A DNA stretch of 64,000 nucleotides from Chitinophaga rhizophila (GTDB lineage Bacteria; Bacteroidota; Bacteroidia; Chitinophagales; Chitinophagaceae), in the NCBI RefSeq assembly GCF_019492185.1, contig NZ_JAICCF010000004.1, positions 620,001-684,000 of the forward strand. The letters run 5' to 3'. The position numbers and the translations under genes are program-made. Position 1 is the stretch's first letter. Every line of letters starts with the position of its first letter. A model generated the notes under the pieces. The model had not been told where the DNA came from. It searched no databases and saw only the letters and a list, made by a program, of their open reading frames with translations. Shown here piece by piece: positions 17,158 to 28,400 of this stretch.

Positions 17158-18987
17158 TTATAATGCCTCCGGATGTAGCACATCGAGGATAGGATGGTCC
17201 AGTCCTTTCAGTGTTTCCGTGGCGGGCTTTATCAGTTCCATAATTGCAATCTCATTCTTTCCAGTCTTCAGCCATTCGGCAGGAACATAAATCGTTTGCT
17301 GTGGACCCACCTGCCAGTATCTTCCGAGATGATGCCCGTTAATCCACACAGCGCCTTTGCCCCAGTTGCTCAGATCCAGCCAGGTGTCGCCGGTTTGGGC
17401 AAGGGTGAATTGACCTGTTTTGAATACCGGTACATTCGCGGCTGCGTTCAGCGGAGTCGCCTTCACAGCAGGCAGCTTATTGAACGGAAGTCCGTATTGC
17501 TGCCACCCTTTTACCTCTTTGTTATCAAACAATACTTTTTCTGTAATACCCTTCCTATTTGACAACAGGTAAGGACCAAAGTTGATACGGCCGAGGTTTT
17601 CCACGAGCAGGTCCAGCTTCACTTTCCCCGCAGGTAATTGCAGTTGTATACTATCACGTTTGGATCTTCTGTCGAGCACACCTACCCTTTTTCCGTTGAC
17701 CATTACGATACAATAGTCCCGCAGTTCTTTCAGCTGTAGCAGGCCCTTTCGGTTACCTTCCAGGGTGGTGCTGTACATTACCCAGCCATATGCCTGACCA
17801 AGGTCTTCAAAGGTACGCGGCGTGGCACTACTGACAGCCTTTGGCAGCAAACCATATACGCTGGTAGCGGTGGTGAAGCGGATATCAGGAATGGTAATCA
17901 CCGGTCTCTTTGCAGGCACTTCCGGCAATACGGTACCGGCAGGCAGGTATTTGGCAATGACATTGCGGAACTGCATAAACTTCTCTGTTGCGTTTCCGGC
18001 TTCATCCAGTGGCGCATCATAGTCATAACTGCTGATCTGCGGCTCATATGGATCTTTATCATTGGCGTTGGCCCCATTCATGAAGCCTCGCGTAGTACCT
18101 CCGTGAAACATATACATGTTGATGGAGATGCCCGCGGCCAATACGCTGTCCAGTTTGCCCAGGTACTGCTGATAAGGTACGGTGTGATGTTTTGTACCCC
18201 ACCAGTCAAACCAGGCCGGATACCATTCAGCAATGTAGTAGGGTCCTTTGCCTCCATGGTTTTCGTTGATCAGTTGCTTGACCGTAGCGGGATCATCCAC
18301 TCCATTGATAGCTGCCAGCAGGCCAGGCAGGTGTCCATTTTTGATAGCCGCTTTCGGATCGCAGGTATACAGTAATCCGTCAAAGCCCGCTTCAATGAAC
18401 ATCTTCCTGTTCAAATCGAGATAATCTTTATCATCGGAATAAGAACCGTATTCATTTTCTATCTGCACCATCAGGATGTTACCACCATGGGTCACCAGCA
18501 GCGGAGATAATTGTTTACCGACTGCCCTGATGTAATTCCGGTAAGCATCGAGGTACTGCGGTTCCTTACTACGTACTTTCAGTCCTTTGATTTCCTGCAG
18601 CCAGTAAGGATATCCGCCAAATTCCCATTCGGCGCAGACATAAGGGCTGGGTCGTAGTACAACCCATAATCCTTCTTCTTTTGCCATCTGGACGAATGCG
18701 GCAATGTCGTTATTACCGGAGAAATCATATTGTCCTCTTTCCGGCTCGTGCACATTCCAGAACACGTAGGTACCTATGGTGTTCAGTCCCATCGCTTTCG
18801 CCATTTTCATGCGGTCGCGCCAGCATTCTTTGGGCACTCTTGGATAATGTATCTCTCCTGAGATCATCAGGAACGGTTTTCCATCCAGCAGAAAAGCCGT
18901 ATCCCCCAGGGCGAAGGTATGCTGCTGTGCTATTGAAAACAGATGGGAAAAAACAATGAGTAACGTAATAAAGCCAGTCTTTTTCAT
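17158..18987 (-). CDS. GH35 beta-galactosidase
   Basis: A 609-residue secreted enzyme with signal peptide (FITLLIVFSHLFSIAQ). The N-terminal 330 residues form the GH35 catalytic barrel: FLMISGEIHYPRVPKECW, GLNTIGTYVFWNVHEP and YVCAEWEFGGYPYWL are family landmarks. The acid/base glutamate is E179 in VQIENEYGSY and the nucleophile is E254 in YYIAEWYPAW. C-terminal jelly-roll domains follow, ending in a galactose-binding-like fold (GAVWINGHHLGRYWQVGPQ). It should release terminal beta-galactose from oligosaccharides in the periplasm or at the cell surface. It lies 10 bp after the GH30 gene and belongs to the same minus-strand locus. The exact linkage it cuts is not readable here. Confidence 0.95.
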   Translation of the reverse strand: MKKTGFITLLIVFSHLFSIAQQHTFALGDTAFLLDGKPFLMISGEIHYPRVPKECWRDRMKMAKAMGLNTIGTYVFWNVHEPERGQYDFSGNNDIAAFVQMAKEEGLWVVLRPSPYVCAEWEFGGYPYWLQEIKGLKVRSKEPQYLDAYRNYIRAVGKQLSPLLVTHGGNILMVQIENEYGSYSDDKDYLDLNRKMFIEAGFDGLLYTCDPKAAIKNGHLPGLLAAINGVDDPATVKQLINENHGGKGPYYIAEWYPAWFDWWGTKHHTVPYQQYLGKLDSVLAAGISINMYMFHGGTTRGFMNGANANDKDPYEPQISSYDYDAPLDEAGNATEKFMQFRNVIAKYLPAGTVLPEVPAKRPVITIPDIRFTTATSVYGLLPKAVSSATPRTFEDLGQAYGWVMYSTTLEGNRKGLLQLKELRDYCIVMVNGKRVGVLDRRSKRDSIQLQLPAGKVKLDLLVENLGRINFGPYLLSNRKGITEKVLFDNKEVKGWQQYGLPFNKLPAVKATPLNAAANVPVFKTGQFTLAQTGDTWLDLSNWGKGAVWINGHHLGRYWQVGPQQTIYVPAEWLKTGKNEIAIMELIKPATETLKGLDHPILDVLHPEAL

Positions 18988-18997
18988 GCCTGATCTT

Positions 18998-20482
18998 TTA
19001 TGGTTTGATACTGCCGGTCACTGTTACAACAGCGCGTGCAGGTATAATGATATGATCTTTTACCGGTAAGGGTTGCAGGCTACCGGCGTCTGAAGTTACA
19101 TAAGTGCGCATCCGGCTGATACTGCCGTCAGATGTATGTGCAACGAGCTGTTTTTCCTGCTGAGAATTGTTGACGATCACCATGCAGATACTTTTGTCTG
19201 CATTTTTATACGCAGACACCAGCAAGGTTGAATCTCCCTGTAGCTGCGCTGCTATCCTTTGTGCGCCTGGCCTGATAAAGCGGCTGTAGTTGCCCATAGC
19301 CCAGAGCATCTTACTGTCATGGTAGGCACCGTCGGATTTTTTTCTGTCAATATAGATCAGTCCATCTTTGTAATCGTATGGAGAGATGGCCAGCCAATAC
19401 TGCCACGCACGTGCATTGGCGATAGCAAGGTCGCGGTGAATGACGGTAGCCAGATACAATGCAGCCTCCATCCCATAGTCTCGTTTGTTCCCGTTTATTT
19501 CACCGGCGTTATCACCCAATATACAATACTCTGATTGCCAGAAACCTAGTCCCGGCACGGCTGCAACTGACTTAGCCACTGCCTCACGGGTGCTGACAGC
19601 TACGGATGCAGGTGATGTGGTAAAATAACTGTGCCCGGCAATAGTACGGCTGACATTAGGCAGATTACCGACGTACAAAGCGGAAGAAGGATCAAAAAAA
19701 GCTGAGACCTGTTTGCCTTTTGCGGGTTTATCAGCAGCACTGTACAGATAGTCCAGTTTTCCTGCTTCCCCGATTAATATTTTTGTATTGATCTTCTTAG
19801 CGCGCAGTGTACGGCTGAGGCTTTTTGTCACACCGCTGATCTGTTCATTGTCATACGGGCAACCTTCCTGTTTACCATCGCTCCAGTCCCATTGCGGTTC
19901 ATTAATAGGACTGATATAATCGAAGTGTATACCAGTCTTTTTGCGGATACCGGTAAGAGCGTTGGCGATGTAGGTAGCCAGTGCGTCGTATTTCTCAGGG
20001 CTGATGTTGCTGATACCGTTATAAGCGAAGGCTTTGCCGTTGAGCGTCAGGTTTACCGGCGGACTATTCAGGAATGCCAGGAACTGGTTTACTTTCCGTT
20101 TACGGGCTGCTTCCAGGAACCATAGTTGCCCGGACTGCCGTTGCCACTCATTGGCGCGTCTCCATTCATCACGGATAGCGCTGCTATCACCCTGTTCAGC
20201 GCTGCCTGCACCGATATTGAAGCGCCACATAGATAGTCCGATTCCGATAGGATTACCGGTAGCGCTGGTGTCTGTGCTGAATAGCCAATCGGCCATCGCA
20301 TTTCTTTTCTGCTCTGGCCAGTTGCCAACAAACTGCACAGACCAGGCATCAGACGCGCTGAAATTGTCAATCGTCTGGTAAGTCGTTCCCGGGTCGAGGC
20401 ATACATGAACTGCGGTGGTCTGACCCACCGCAGTTTTCATGTATGCAAATACCATCAACACCGGCATAATCAGTCTTCTCAT
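18998..20482 (-). CDS. GH30-family glycoside hydrolase, endo-beta-1,6-galactanase-like
   Basis: A 494-residue secreted enzyme with a signal peptide ending near AVGQ. The start of the mature protein (TTYQTIDNFSASDAWSVQFV) and the later MWRFNIGAGSAEQ fit fungal and bacterial beta-1,6-galactanases of GH30. The acid/base is E195 in SPINEPQWDW; the nucleophile is E318 in GFWQSEYCILGD. A beta-sandwich typical of GH30 follows the barrel (VSAYKNADKSICMVIVNNS). It precedes GH35 by 10 bp and follows SusD by 2 bp. The likely division of labour is endo-cleavage by this enzyme, import by SusC/SusD and trimming by GH35. Specificity for beta-1,6-galactan is inference from sequence resemblance. Confidence 0.85.
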   Translation of the reverse strand: MRRLIMPVLMVFAYMKTAVGQTTAVHVCLDPGTTYQTIDNFSASDAWSVQFVGNWPEQKRNAMADWLFSTDTSATGNPIGIGLSMWRFNIGAGSAEQGDSSAIRDEWRRANEWQRQSGQLWFLEAARKRKVNQFLAFLNSPPVNLTLNGKAFAYNGISNISPEKYDALATYIANALTGIRKKTGIHFDYISPINEPQWDWSDGKQEGCPYDNEQISGVTKSLSRTLRAKKINTKILIGEAGKLDYLYSAADKPAKGKQVSAFFDPSSALYVGNLPNVSRTIAGHSYFTTSPASVAVSTREAVAKSVAAVPGLGFWQSEYCILGDNAGEINGNKRDYGMEAALYLATVIHRDLAIANARAWQYWLAISPYDYKDGLIYIDRKKSDGAYHDSKMLWAMGNYSRFIRPGAQRIAAQLQGDSTLLVSAYKNADKSICMVIVNNSQQEKQLVAHTSDGSISRMRTYVTSDAGSLQPLPVKDHIIIPARAVVTVTGSIKP

Positions 20483-20484
20483 GC

Positions 20485-22152
20485 TTAGTATCCGGAGGTT
20501 TGTTCCAATTTGTTGTTAGTAGCCAGTATTTCTGTTCTCGGTATTGGCAGGAAGTAGTTCTTCTCGGTGAACAGCCGTCCGCTCAGGGCTTCCTTTCTTG
20601 TATATACCGGTCTACCATTCACCAGGGTAACGTCCACACCATATGCAGGTATGTTTTCAGTCTGCATAGCAATCTTCCAGCGGCGTACGTCATAGAAGCG
20701 GTGCTCTTCGAATGCCAGTTCTACCTGACGTTCTCTTCTGATCACTTCCCGCATCTGCTCCTGCGTCAGACCAGCAGGTAATGCCGGCTGCTGTACGCTG
20801 GTACGTTGCCTGATCTGGTTGATAGCGTTGTACACGGTACCATCAGGACCTACCGCTTCGTTCTGTGCTTCTGCATAGTTCAGCAGTACTTCTGCGTAGC
20901 GCATATAGATCCAGGGTTGCAAACCAGCCACTTCCCATGGGTTGTCAATCGGGTTCCTGTCGTCCATAAATTTACGCAGGTAGTAGCCTGTTTTGGAGGT
21001 ATTCCAGTTGGAAGGACCGTCTTTACTGTCTTTACCACCTGGCGTATAGATCTGTACGGTGGAGTTTCTGTAAGAAGCGCCGTTGTAGAGGATGCTGGCA
21101 TAGAAGCGCGCATCTCTGTTAGCATACGGATTAGCTGCGTCATAACCGGAGGTAGCATCTGTGATAGGCTTACCGCTCTTCATTTCATAAGCGTCTACAA
21201 GGTTCTGCAACGGAGTATTACCTGCCCAGCCATTGTAACCATTTGCGCCGTTCGCTATTTCCAGGCATACGTGACGTGCGCCGATCGCGTACTGACGACA
21301 GAAAATGATCTCATTGCTGGAAGCATCGAGGAATAATTTTGCATAATCAGGAGCAATGGAATATTGTCCGAGATCTATGACAGCTTTTGCAGCAGCGGCA
21401 GCCGCAGCCCAGGTACCTGCGTCATATAAAGGGCTGGCAGCATACAGCAGCAGGCGCGCCTTCAATGCCATGGCAGCTCCTTTGGTTGCGCGACCCAGTC
21501 CCCAGTTGCTTTCGTTTGTAGCCGGCAGATATTGGATAGCGGAATCCAGTTCAGCCACCGCGTAGTCAATACCCTCTTTGATAGAAGAGCGGGTATAGTC
21601 TGCTTCGGCCATGTTATCATTCAGGTTGTAGACCTTATCTCCTACCAGTACTACCTTTCCATAGTTTCTTACCAGGTCATGGTAACGGAAGCCACGGATG
21701 AAATGCAGCTCGCCTCTCAGGCGGTTACGCAGTGTTTCACTCATTTGTACCTGCATAATATTATTCAGGCCGTAGTTGCACTCACGGATGCTGCGGTAGC
21801 TTCTGCCCCAGATAGTGCCGGCGATACCGGTGTTCTCTGGTGCCAGCAGGCCTCTTTGAATCAGCCAGGTATTGTCGTCATTGTTGTACATGGATTCGTC
21901 TGTTACCGAACTCCACATAGCATATTCAAATCCTCTGCCGAAGCCCGGATTGGTGCCTTCCCCTTCTTTGTCCTGGAGTTTGATACTCATGTAACGGTTA
22001 ATTACATAGTTCTGGAAGAGGGAAGAGTCAGATAAGATAGTCACGTCAGCCACCCTGTCTGTCGGTACAACGTCCAGGTATTCTTTCTTACAGGAAGCTA
22101 AAGTGGTGCCAGCAAGGGCTATAATCGAGTAAATAATGTGCTTAGTTTTCAT
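20485..22152 (-). CDS. SusD/RagB-family outer-membrane lipoprotein
   Basis: A 555-residue surface glycan-binding lipoprotein. The signal peptide ends in LASC, placing the lipidated cysteine at 21, followed by KKEYLDVVPT. Family landmarks include LHFIRGFRYHDLVRNYGKVV, AMALKARLLLYAASPLYD, YMRYAEVLLNYAEAQNEA and RRERQVELAFEEHRFYDVRR, and the end LPIPRTEILATNNKLEQTSGY-like sequence is complete. The gene is 18 bp after SusC and 2 bp before GH30. It should deliver bound oligosaccharide to the SusC channel. Length and motifs are ordinary. Confidence 0.95.
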   Translation of the reverse strand: MKTKHIIYSIIALAGTTLASCKKEYLDVVPTDRVADVTILSDSSLFQNYVINRYMSIKLQDKEGEGTNPGFGRGFEYAMWSSVTDESMYNNDDNTWLIQRGLLAPENTGIAGTIWGRSYRSIRECNYGLNNIMQVQMSETLRNRLRGELHFIRGFRYHDLVRNYGKVVLVGDKVYNLNDNMAEADYTRSSIKEGIDYAVAELDSAIQYLPATNESNWGLGRATKGAAMALKARLLLYAASPLYDAGTWAAAAAAAKAVIDLGQYSIAPDYAKLFLDASSNEIIFCRQYAIGARHVCLEIANGANGYNGWAGNTPLQNLVDAYEMKSGKPITDATSGYDAANPYANRDARFYASILYNGASYRNSTVQIYTPGGKDSKDGPSNWNTSKTGYYLRKFMDDRNPIDNPWEVAGLQPWIYMRYAEVLLNYAEAQNEAVGPDGTVYNAINQIRQRTSVQQPALPAGLTQEQMREVIRRERQVELAFEEHRFYDVRRWKIAMQTENIPAYGVDVTLVNGRPVYTRKEALSGRLFTEKNYFLPIPRTEILATNNKLEQTSGY

Positions 22153-22170
22153 CGATGGAATTTTTACGTA

Positions 22171-25100
22171 TTAAAATTTAACGTTCACGCCTGCATTCAC
22201 GATACGCTGCTGCGGATAGAATTGTCCGCTGCCGCTGCTACCTTCCGGATCGTAATCTTTCACTTGTGTGATGGTGAACAGGTTAAATGCGTTGGCGTAA
22301 ATCCGTACACCGGCTAATTTCAGTCTGGATAACAGGTTCTGATTCAGGTTATAACCCAGTTCCACGTTCTTCAGACGCAGGAAAGAAGCGTCGTTCAGCC
22401 AGAAGTTGTTCTGGTAAAGGCCACCATTCACAGAAGAAGAAGCTCTTTCATCTACCCTTGGGAAGGTACCTCCCGGGTTGTTGGGGCTCCAGCGGTTGTC
22501 GGCCCAGCTGCTGTAGAAGTTACCGATGGTACCGGATTCAGGTAAAACATACTGGCTCACGCGTGATTGTCCGGCAAATACGATAGACAGATCTATACCT
22601 TTGTAGTCTATACCCATTACGACACCATAAGTGATCTCCGGGATGTTGCCATACTTGGTTCTGGTCGCATCGTCTGCATTGATCTTACCGTCATTATTGT
22701 AATCTTCGTAAATCAGATCTCCCAGTTTCGCACCAGTCAGGTGAGGATATTTATTCAGCTCGTCTTCTGTTCTGAAGATACCCGTTGCGTTATAGAGCAG
22801 GTACGTGTTAAGTGGTCTGCCGGTAATACGCTGGTAAGCCAGGGTACCTGGTGCTTCATCCAGGAAGATGATCTTGCTCTTGGCGTAAGTAAAGTTGGCG
22901 TTGATATGGTAGTTGATACCACTGTTCGTCTTGTTGTTATAGCCAAGAGAGGCCTCAATACCATTGCTGTTTACCCGTCCGAGGTTTTCTGAAGGCACCA
23001 GTGGCTGGCCACCATTCGGATTTACGATACCGGACATCTGTGGGATAGAAGCATTTCTGAGGGCGAGGATATCAGAACGTTTCTGCTGGAAGTAAATAAA
23101 TTCCATGCTGAAATGGTTCAGGAACTGTGCATTGATACCAACGTCCAGTTTCTTTGCTCTTTCCCAGGTAATGTTAGGGTTACCCAGCTTGATCAGGTCA
23201 ATACCCGGCTGGATAGCGGAACCTATCACGTACTGGTTATTGAAAGAGTAGTTATCGTAGTATTGGAACAGTCCGACGTTATCATTACCCAGGGTACCAT
23301 AGGAGCCTCTCAGCTTCAGGTCATTGATGAAGTGTACTGATTTAAACCATTCTTCCTGGGATACGCGCCATCCGGCAGATACGGAAGGGAAGAAACCGAA
23401 CTGGTTACCTTTAGGGAAGGTAGAAGACCCATCTATACGCGCCTGGGCTTCCAGCAGGTATTTCTCCTGGTAGTTATAGGCAAGGCGGCCGAAGTAACTT
23501 TTCCTGGTAAAGTTGTAGCTGTTACCGGAGTTGTTTTTATCCGTTGCAGCAGCGCCACCCTGAGACAGTTCCGGCGTAGCCGAAGTCGGGAAGTTCATCC
23601 TGTAGGCACCCATACTGTCCTGAGAGGTCTTGCTCTGCTCATACGCAACGAAAGCAGCGATATCGTGCTTGCCAAATTTGCGTGCGTAGTTCAGTTTGAT
23701 GTTGGAAGTGACCAGGGAGCGGTTCAGTTGTCCCTGAGACAGGGTTGCAGCACCAGCAGAACCGCCTACGATGGTTTTATTATAGGTATCAGCATTTTTG
23801 TCATACAGGTATACGGAATACGGTTTGCTGAAGGATTTTGAGAAGCTCCAGGATTTGTCGATAGACAGGAAACCGTCAAGCGACAGTCCTTCTACGCCGG
23901 GGATGGTGTAACCGCCTTTCAGGATACCGTTGAATACCTGCGTAGGGTTTCTGTTGGTACCACCGATATCAGTTACCTGCAATACCGGGTTATTGTTTTC
24001 GATACCGGAAGTAGGCAAACCGTTAGGATAACGGGCAGCTACCGTAGGATATGCGCGGTATATGGAGCGGAAGATATCGCCCGCTCCCGTTTGCGGATAC
24101 ATACGTTCTTCCTGACGACCTGACAGGTAGATACCTACCTTGAGCCGCTTGGTAACGTCTGCATCGATATTTGAGCGGAAGTTGTACTGGTTATAGTCAG
24201 TCACCCCTTTTCTATAGATACCATCCTGTTTGATCATACCCAGTGAAGCGTAGTACCTTACATTGTCGGTACCGCCGCTTACGGACAGGTTATGCTGGTT
24301 CTGGAGTGCGACACTTTTCAGTGCTTCCTTCTGCCAGTTGGTATTTGGGTAGTTAAGCGGATCGGAACCGTCTCCGAACTTGCGGATGTCTTCATCGGAA
24401 TACAGCTGATTCATACCACCTGCGGGGTTGCCATAATAGCGGATCTCATTGACCAGTTGCGCGTAGGTAGCAGCATCCGCCATTTTAGGCAGTCTGGTCG
24501 GAGAAGAGAAACCCTGGTTGAAGCTGTAACTGATAGCAGGTTTACCTGTTTTACCACGTTTGGTAGTTACCAGGATCACACCGTTGGCGGCACGGCTACC
24601 ATATACTGCCGCAGATGCGTCTTTCAATACGCTGATGCTCTCGATGTCGTTAGGATCGAGCCTGTCCAGACCACCGATCTGTCCGGGCACCCCGTCTACC
24701 ACTATCAGCACGTCGTTGCTACCGGGAGTAGCGAGACCGCGGATGGTGATGTTGGATCCGTCGTAACCTGGTTCGCCGGATCTGTTGTTGGTGATTACAC
24801 CAGAAAAGCGGCCAGCCAGCGCATTGGAGACGTTGGGCTGCGGACTTTTCACGATGTCAGCGCCTTTCACCACAGAAATGGACCCGGTGAGGGTGGCCTT
24901 TTTCTGTGTACCATAACCTACTACGACTACGTCGTTAAGATTCTGACTGTTAGTAGAGAGACTGACATTAAGAGCTGCCCCGCTCTTCACGATAACTTCC
25001 TGTGATGTATAACCCATGTGATGGAAGATCAGGGTATCTCCCACAGCCGCGGACAGTGTAAAGCGGCCTTGTTCATTTGTAAGTGTCCCCTGGTTTGTCC

Positions 25101-25272
25101 CTTTAACCCGGACACTTACCCCTGGCAACGCATCCTTCCCCTCGTTCACTGTTCCCGCGATACTTAATTTCTGAGCGAACAGCTCAGGCATAAATGATAG
25201 CGAAAAGAGAAGGATAAGGAGCCATTTCCGTAGTGAAGCTGATGTCACTACCATAGATAAGCATTTTTTCAT
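22171..25272 (-). CDS. SusC/RagA-family TonB-dependent receptor (no STN domain)
   Basis: A 1033-residue outer-membrane channel. Signal peptide (LILLFSLSFMPELFAQ), then a CarboxypepD_reg-like domain (LSIAGTVNEGKDALPGVSV, FHHMGYTSQEVIV), the SusC entry box (DVVVVGYGTQKKATLTGSIS), the plug (ALAGRFSGVITNNRSGEPGY, VVDGVPG, VLKDASAAVYGSRAANGVIL) and a barrel ending in GVNVKF with a terminal aromatic. Unlike the SusC at 2442, it lacks an STN domain, so it is not expected to signal through a FecR. Control is expected from the adjacent hybrid regulator (25419-29354). It is the first gene of the SusC-SusD-GH30-GH35 run. Confidence 0.95.
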   Translation of the reverse strand: MKKCLSMVVTSASLRKWLLILLFSLSFMPELFAQKLSIAGTVNEGKDALPGVSVRVKGTNQGTLTNEQGRFTLSAAVGDTLIFHHMGYTSQEVIVKSGAALNVSLSTNSQNLNDVVVVGYGTQKKATLTGSISVVKGADIVKSPQPNVSNALAGRFSGVITNNRSGEPGYDGSNITIRGLATPGSNDVLIVVDGVPGQIGGLDRLDPNDIESISVLKDASAAVYGSRAANGVILVTTKRGKTGKPAISYSFNQGFSSPTRLPKMADAATYAQLVNEIRYYGNPAGGMNQLYSDEDIRKFGDGSDPLNYPNTNWQKEALKSVALQNQHNLSVSGGTDNVRYYASLGMIKQDGIYRKGVTDYNQYNFRSNIDADVTKRLKVGIYLSGRQEERMYPQTGAGDIFRSIYRAYPTVAARYPNGLPTSGIENNNPVLQVTDIGGTNRNPTQVFNGILKGGYTIPGVEGLSLDGFLSIDKSWSFSKSFSKPYSVYLYDKNADTYNKTIVGGSAGAATLSQGQLNRSLVTSNIKLNYARKFGKHDIAAFVAYEQSKTSQDSMGAYRMNFPTSATPELSQGGAAATDKNNSGNSYNFTRKSYFGRLAYNYQEKYLLEAQARIDGSSTFPKGNQFGFFPSVSAGWRVSQEEWFKSVHFINDLKLRGSYGTLGNDNVGLFQYYDNYSFNNQYVIGSAIQPGIDLIKLGNPNITWERAKKLDVGINAQFLNHFSMEFIYFQQKRSDILALRNASIPQMSGIVNPNGGQPLVPSENLGRVNSNGIEASLGYNNKTNSGINYHINANFTYAKSKIIFLDEAPGTLAYQRITGRPLNTYLLYNATGIFRTEDELNKYPHLTGAKLGDLIYEDYNNDGKINADDATRTKYGNIPEITYGVVMGIDYKGIDLSIVFAGQSRVSQYVLPESGTIGNFYSSWADNRWSPNNPGGTFPRVDERASSSVNGGLYQNNFWLNDASFLRLKNVELGYNLNQNLLSRLKLAGVRIYANAFNLFTITQVKDYDPEGSSGSGQFYPQQRIVNAGVNVKF

Positions 25273-25382
25273 AACGTACTTTCCTTTAAAATTGACAGAT
25301 AGTTGGTTGTACTGTGTTTACGTGGTATTTGTAAGCGTAAATTAGGGGGATAAAAGTGACTGATTGAGGGGGTAAATCACTT

Positions 25383-25419
25383 AAAAAAGGGGGTATATTC
25401 ATATTTTACCCCCTTTTTT
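25383..25419 (-). terminator. Terminator overlapping the hybrid regulator stop codon
   Basis: AAAAAAGGGGGTA and TACCCCCTTTTTT form a 13-bp stem with an 11-base AT loop. On the minus strand it directly follows the stop of the hybrid regulator gene. It would separate regulator transcription from the SusC promoter, which must lie between it and 25272. Confidence 0.8.
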
Positions 25420-28400
25420 CAACCCTCGGATCTGATGATGGTCAGGTCCTCGTTAAAGGAGTGCCGGTATTTCCTGACATACTCTGACGGGTTCATACCA
25501 AACAGCTTAAAAAACTGTTCCCGGAAGTATTTAATATCCCCAATTCCCACCTGGAAGGCGGCCTGATTGACGGTATAATTCTCTTTGAGCATTAAAACCG
25601 CTGCTTTTCTCAGCCGGATGGAGCGGATAAAGGCGTTGATGGTCTGGCCGGAGATAGATTTTACTTTTTTATACAGGCTGGAGTGGCTCATACCGATGGC
25701 CTGCGTGAAGGTTTTGATAGAGAAATCGTCGTTTCCCAGGTTGGCTTCTACTATTTCAATACATTTCTTCAGAAAGTCCTGGTATTCGGCAGGAACTTTC
25801 AGGTCGCTCCGTTTCAGCGTGATCCTTTCCAGAAAGTATTCCCTGAGCAGGTTGCGGTTTTTGATAATCGTCTGCACCTTTACCAATAGCAGTTCGTTAT
25901 CGAATGGTTTGGTAATATAGTCGTCGGCTCCTCCTTCAATACCTTCCAGTCTTGCAGCAGGAGAAGAAGCGGAGGTAAGGAGGATAACCGGGATATGGCC
26001 AAAGGCTTCGGTTTCTTTGATCTTACGGCACAGGGTCAGTCCGTCCATACCTTCCATATGTACGTCGCTGATCACCAGGTCAGGGCTGTATTTTTCCACC
26101 GCCGCATAACCGTCATTCCCGTTTTCGGCTTCATATACGATATATTTGCCGGTAAACAGCTGCCGCAGGTATTCCCTGATCTCGGCATTGTCATCGATGA
26201 GCAGGACGGTCTTCTTTTCGGTGATCATTTCCTCATTAGCCGCAGGCTTCACCGGTTTATTATATACTTCTTCTATCAGCTCGTCCAGGATAGCCGATTT
26301 CTTTAGAGTTTCTTCCAGTAACTGACCAGGGTCAAAATGAGCGTTGCCGGTTAGCAGGTGAATAGAAAAGGTGGTACCCTTTCCTATTGTACTCTGGAAG
26401 GATACCGTTCCTTGATGATTTTCTACAAACTGTCTGACCAGGTAAAGACCGATCCCGAAGCCGGCCTGTTTACTATCGCCCTGCTGGAATTTGTCGAAGA
26501 TCTTGCCTTGTTGTTCCGCAGGAATACCCGCGCCGGTATCTGTGACGGTCACCTTCACTTCGGCGGCTGAGCAGCTTACTTCGCAGGAAATAGCTCCGCC
26601 GTCCGGCGTAAACTTGAAGGCGTTGGACAGCAGGTTGAATAGCGCAATCTCGATCTGTTCGTAGTTGGCGTAGATATCTGCCGCAGGAGCAGCGGTAAGA
26701 AACTGGTACCGGATATTCCTGGCGGCTGCCTGTTGGGTGAAGCAGAGGAAGACCTCATTACATAGGGCTATTATATCCAGCCGGCCAACTTTCAGTTCCT
26801 CGTTGCCGGCCTTGCGGAAGAGCAGTAACTGGTCTACAAGACTGAGCAAGCGGCGGGCATTACGGTATACAACACCTAGTTTCTCATTATCTTTCAGTTC
26901 TTTTAAAGGGTTGATAATCAGTGTCAGCGGCGTTCTGAACTCATGAGAGATATTGGTAAAGAATGAAAGCTTCCGTTCGTTCAGTTCTTTCTCTTTCTCG
27001 CTTTCCAGGTGAGCCAGCTTAATTTCATACTTCAGTCTTTCCTGCCTGGATTTATACCTGATATACGCATATATCAGCAGGGAGATGAGCAGCGTAAAGG
27101 CAAGATAGGCCCAGGGCGTGCGGTACCAGGGAGGTAACACGATCACTTTCAGCAATTGTATATCATTGCCCCATTTACCATCCGCATTGGTGACCCGCAC
27201 CCGGAAGGTGTAGTTTCCTTCCTGCAGACGGGTATAGTTAGCTGTCCGGGCAGCGCCGGCATCATTCCAGTTTTTATCCCATCCTTCGAGTAGGTAGGCA
27301 TAGCTGATTTTATCAGGGGAAGTATACTCCAGGGACACGAAATCTAGGGAGATGGCCGCTTTGTTATATGGAATGGTAACAGCTTCAATATTTTCCAGCG
27401 TACGTTCGGAGACCAGGTCGGGTTGCTGCTCTACCGGGCTGTTATTAATCCGGATACCTGTCAGGAATACCGGGGCGAAGCTGCTGCGTTCAAAGATGCT
27501 ATCAGGATGGAAGACATTGAAACCTTTGATGCCGCCGAAGAGAAATTCACCGGAGCGCAGCTTCATGGCCGCGTTGTATGCAAACTGGTTACTCTGCAGG
27601 CCGTCGGACTGGGAGAAATTACGGGAAGTATGCTGTTGGGGATCAAACTGTGCCAATCCATTGAAGGTACTCATCCAGAGGTAGCCTTTATCATCTTCAA
27701 GCAGGCGAAGGATGGTGTTGCTGGGTAGTCCGTTTGCCTCGGTGAAGCGGGTAAAGGTACCAGTAGCCCCATTCACCAGCAGCAACCCGCCGCCCTCCGT
27801 TCCTACCCAGAGGTTTCCCCGTTTATCTTCATGGATGGCCCTTACGGTGTAGCCCACAGGGATGACTTTGTGCCGGCGATGGTCGCGGTCTATCCGGATG
27901 AGCGAGGAATAGTTGCCTCCCCACATGTTTCCTTTGGAATCTTCAGCAAGGCACTGCATATTGATCAGGCTCTGATCAAAGAGCTCGAAGGAGTTAGTAG
28001 TCCGGTCAAACAGGTATAGCGTACCGTTGTTGGTGGTGCTGGCCCACAGTTGTTTGCGGCGGTCTTCGTAGATGATCCATACATTGTTCTCCTCAGCGTG
28101 CGTGAGGGGATTGATACAGTTGAAATGCTCGAAAGCATCGCGCTGCCGGTTGTACCTGTTCAGGCCTCCGAACCAGGTAGCAATCCATAGGTCGCCCTGT
28201 GCATCCTGCACCATGCTGGTTATAAAATTACTGCTGATAGCGCCGGGAGTAGCCGGATTATACTTGTAGATACGGAAGATATTTTTGTCCCGGTCCCAGT
28301 GTTTCAATCCACCCCCGTCAGTGCCTATCCATACACTACGGTCTTTTCCTTCGCAGAAGGACAGGATGAAGTTATCGACAGTACCGGTGAATGCCTGGTG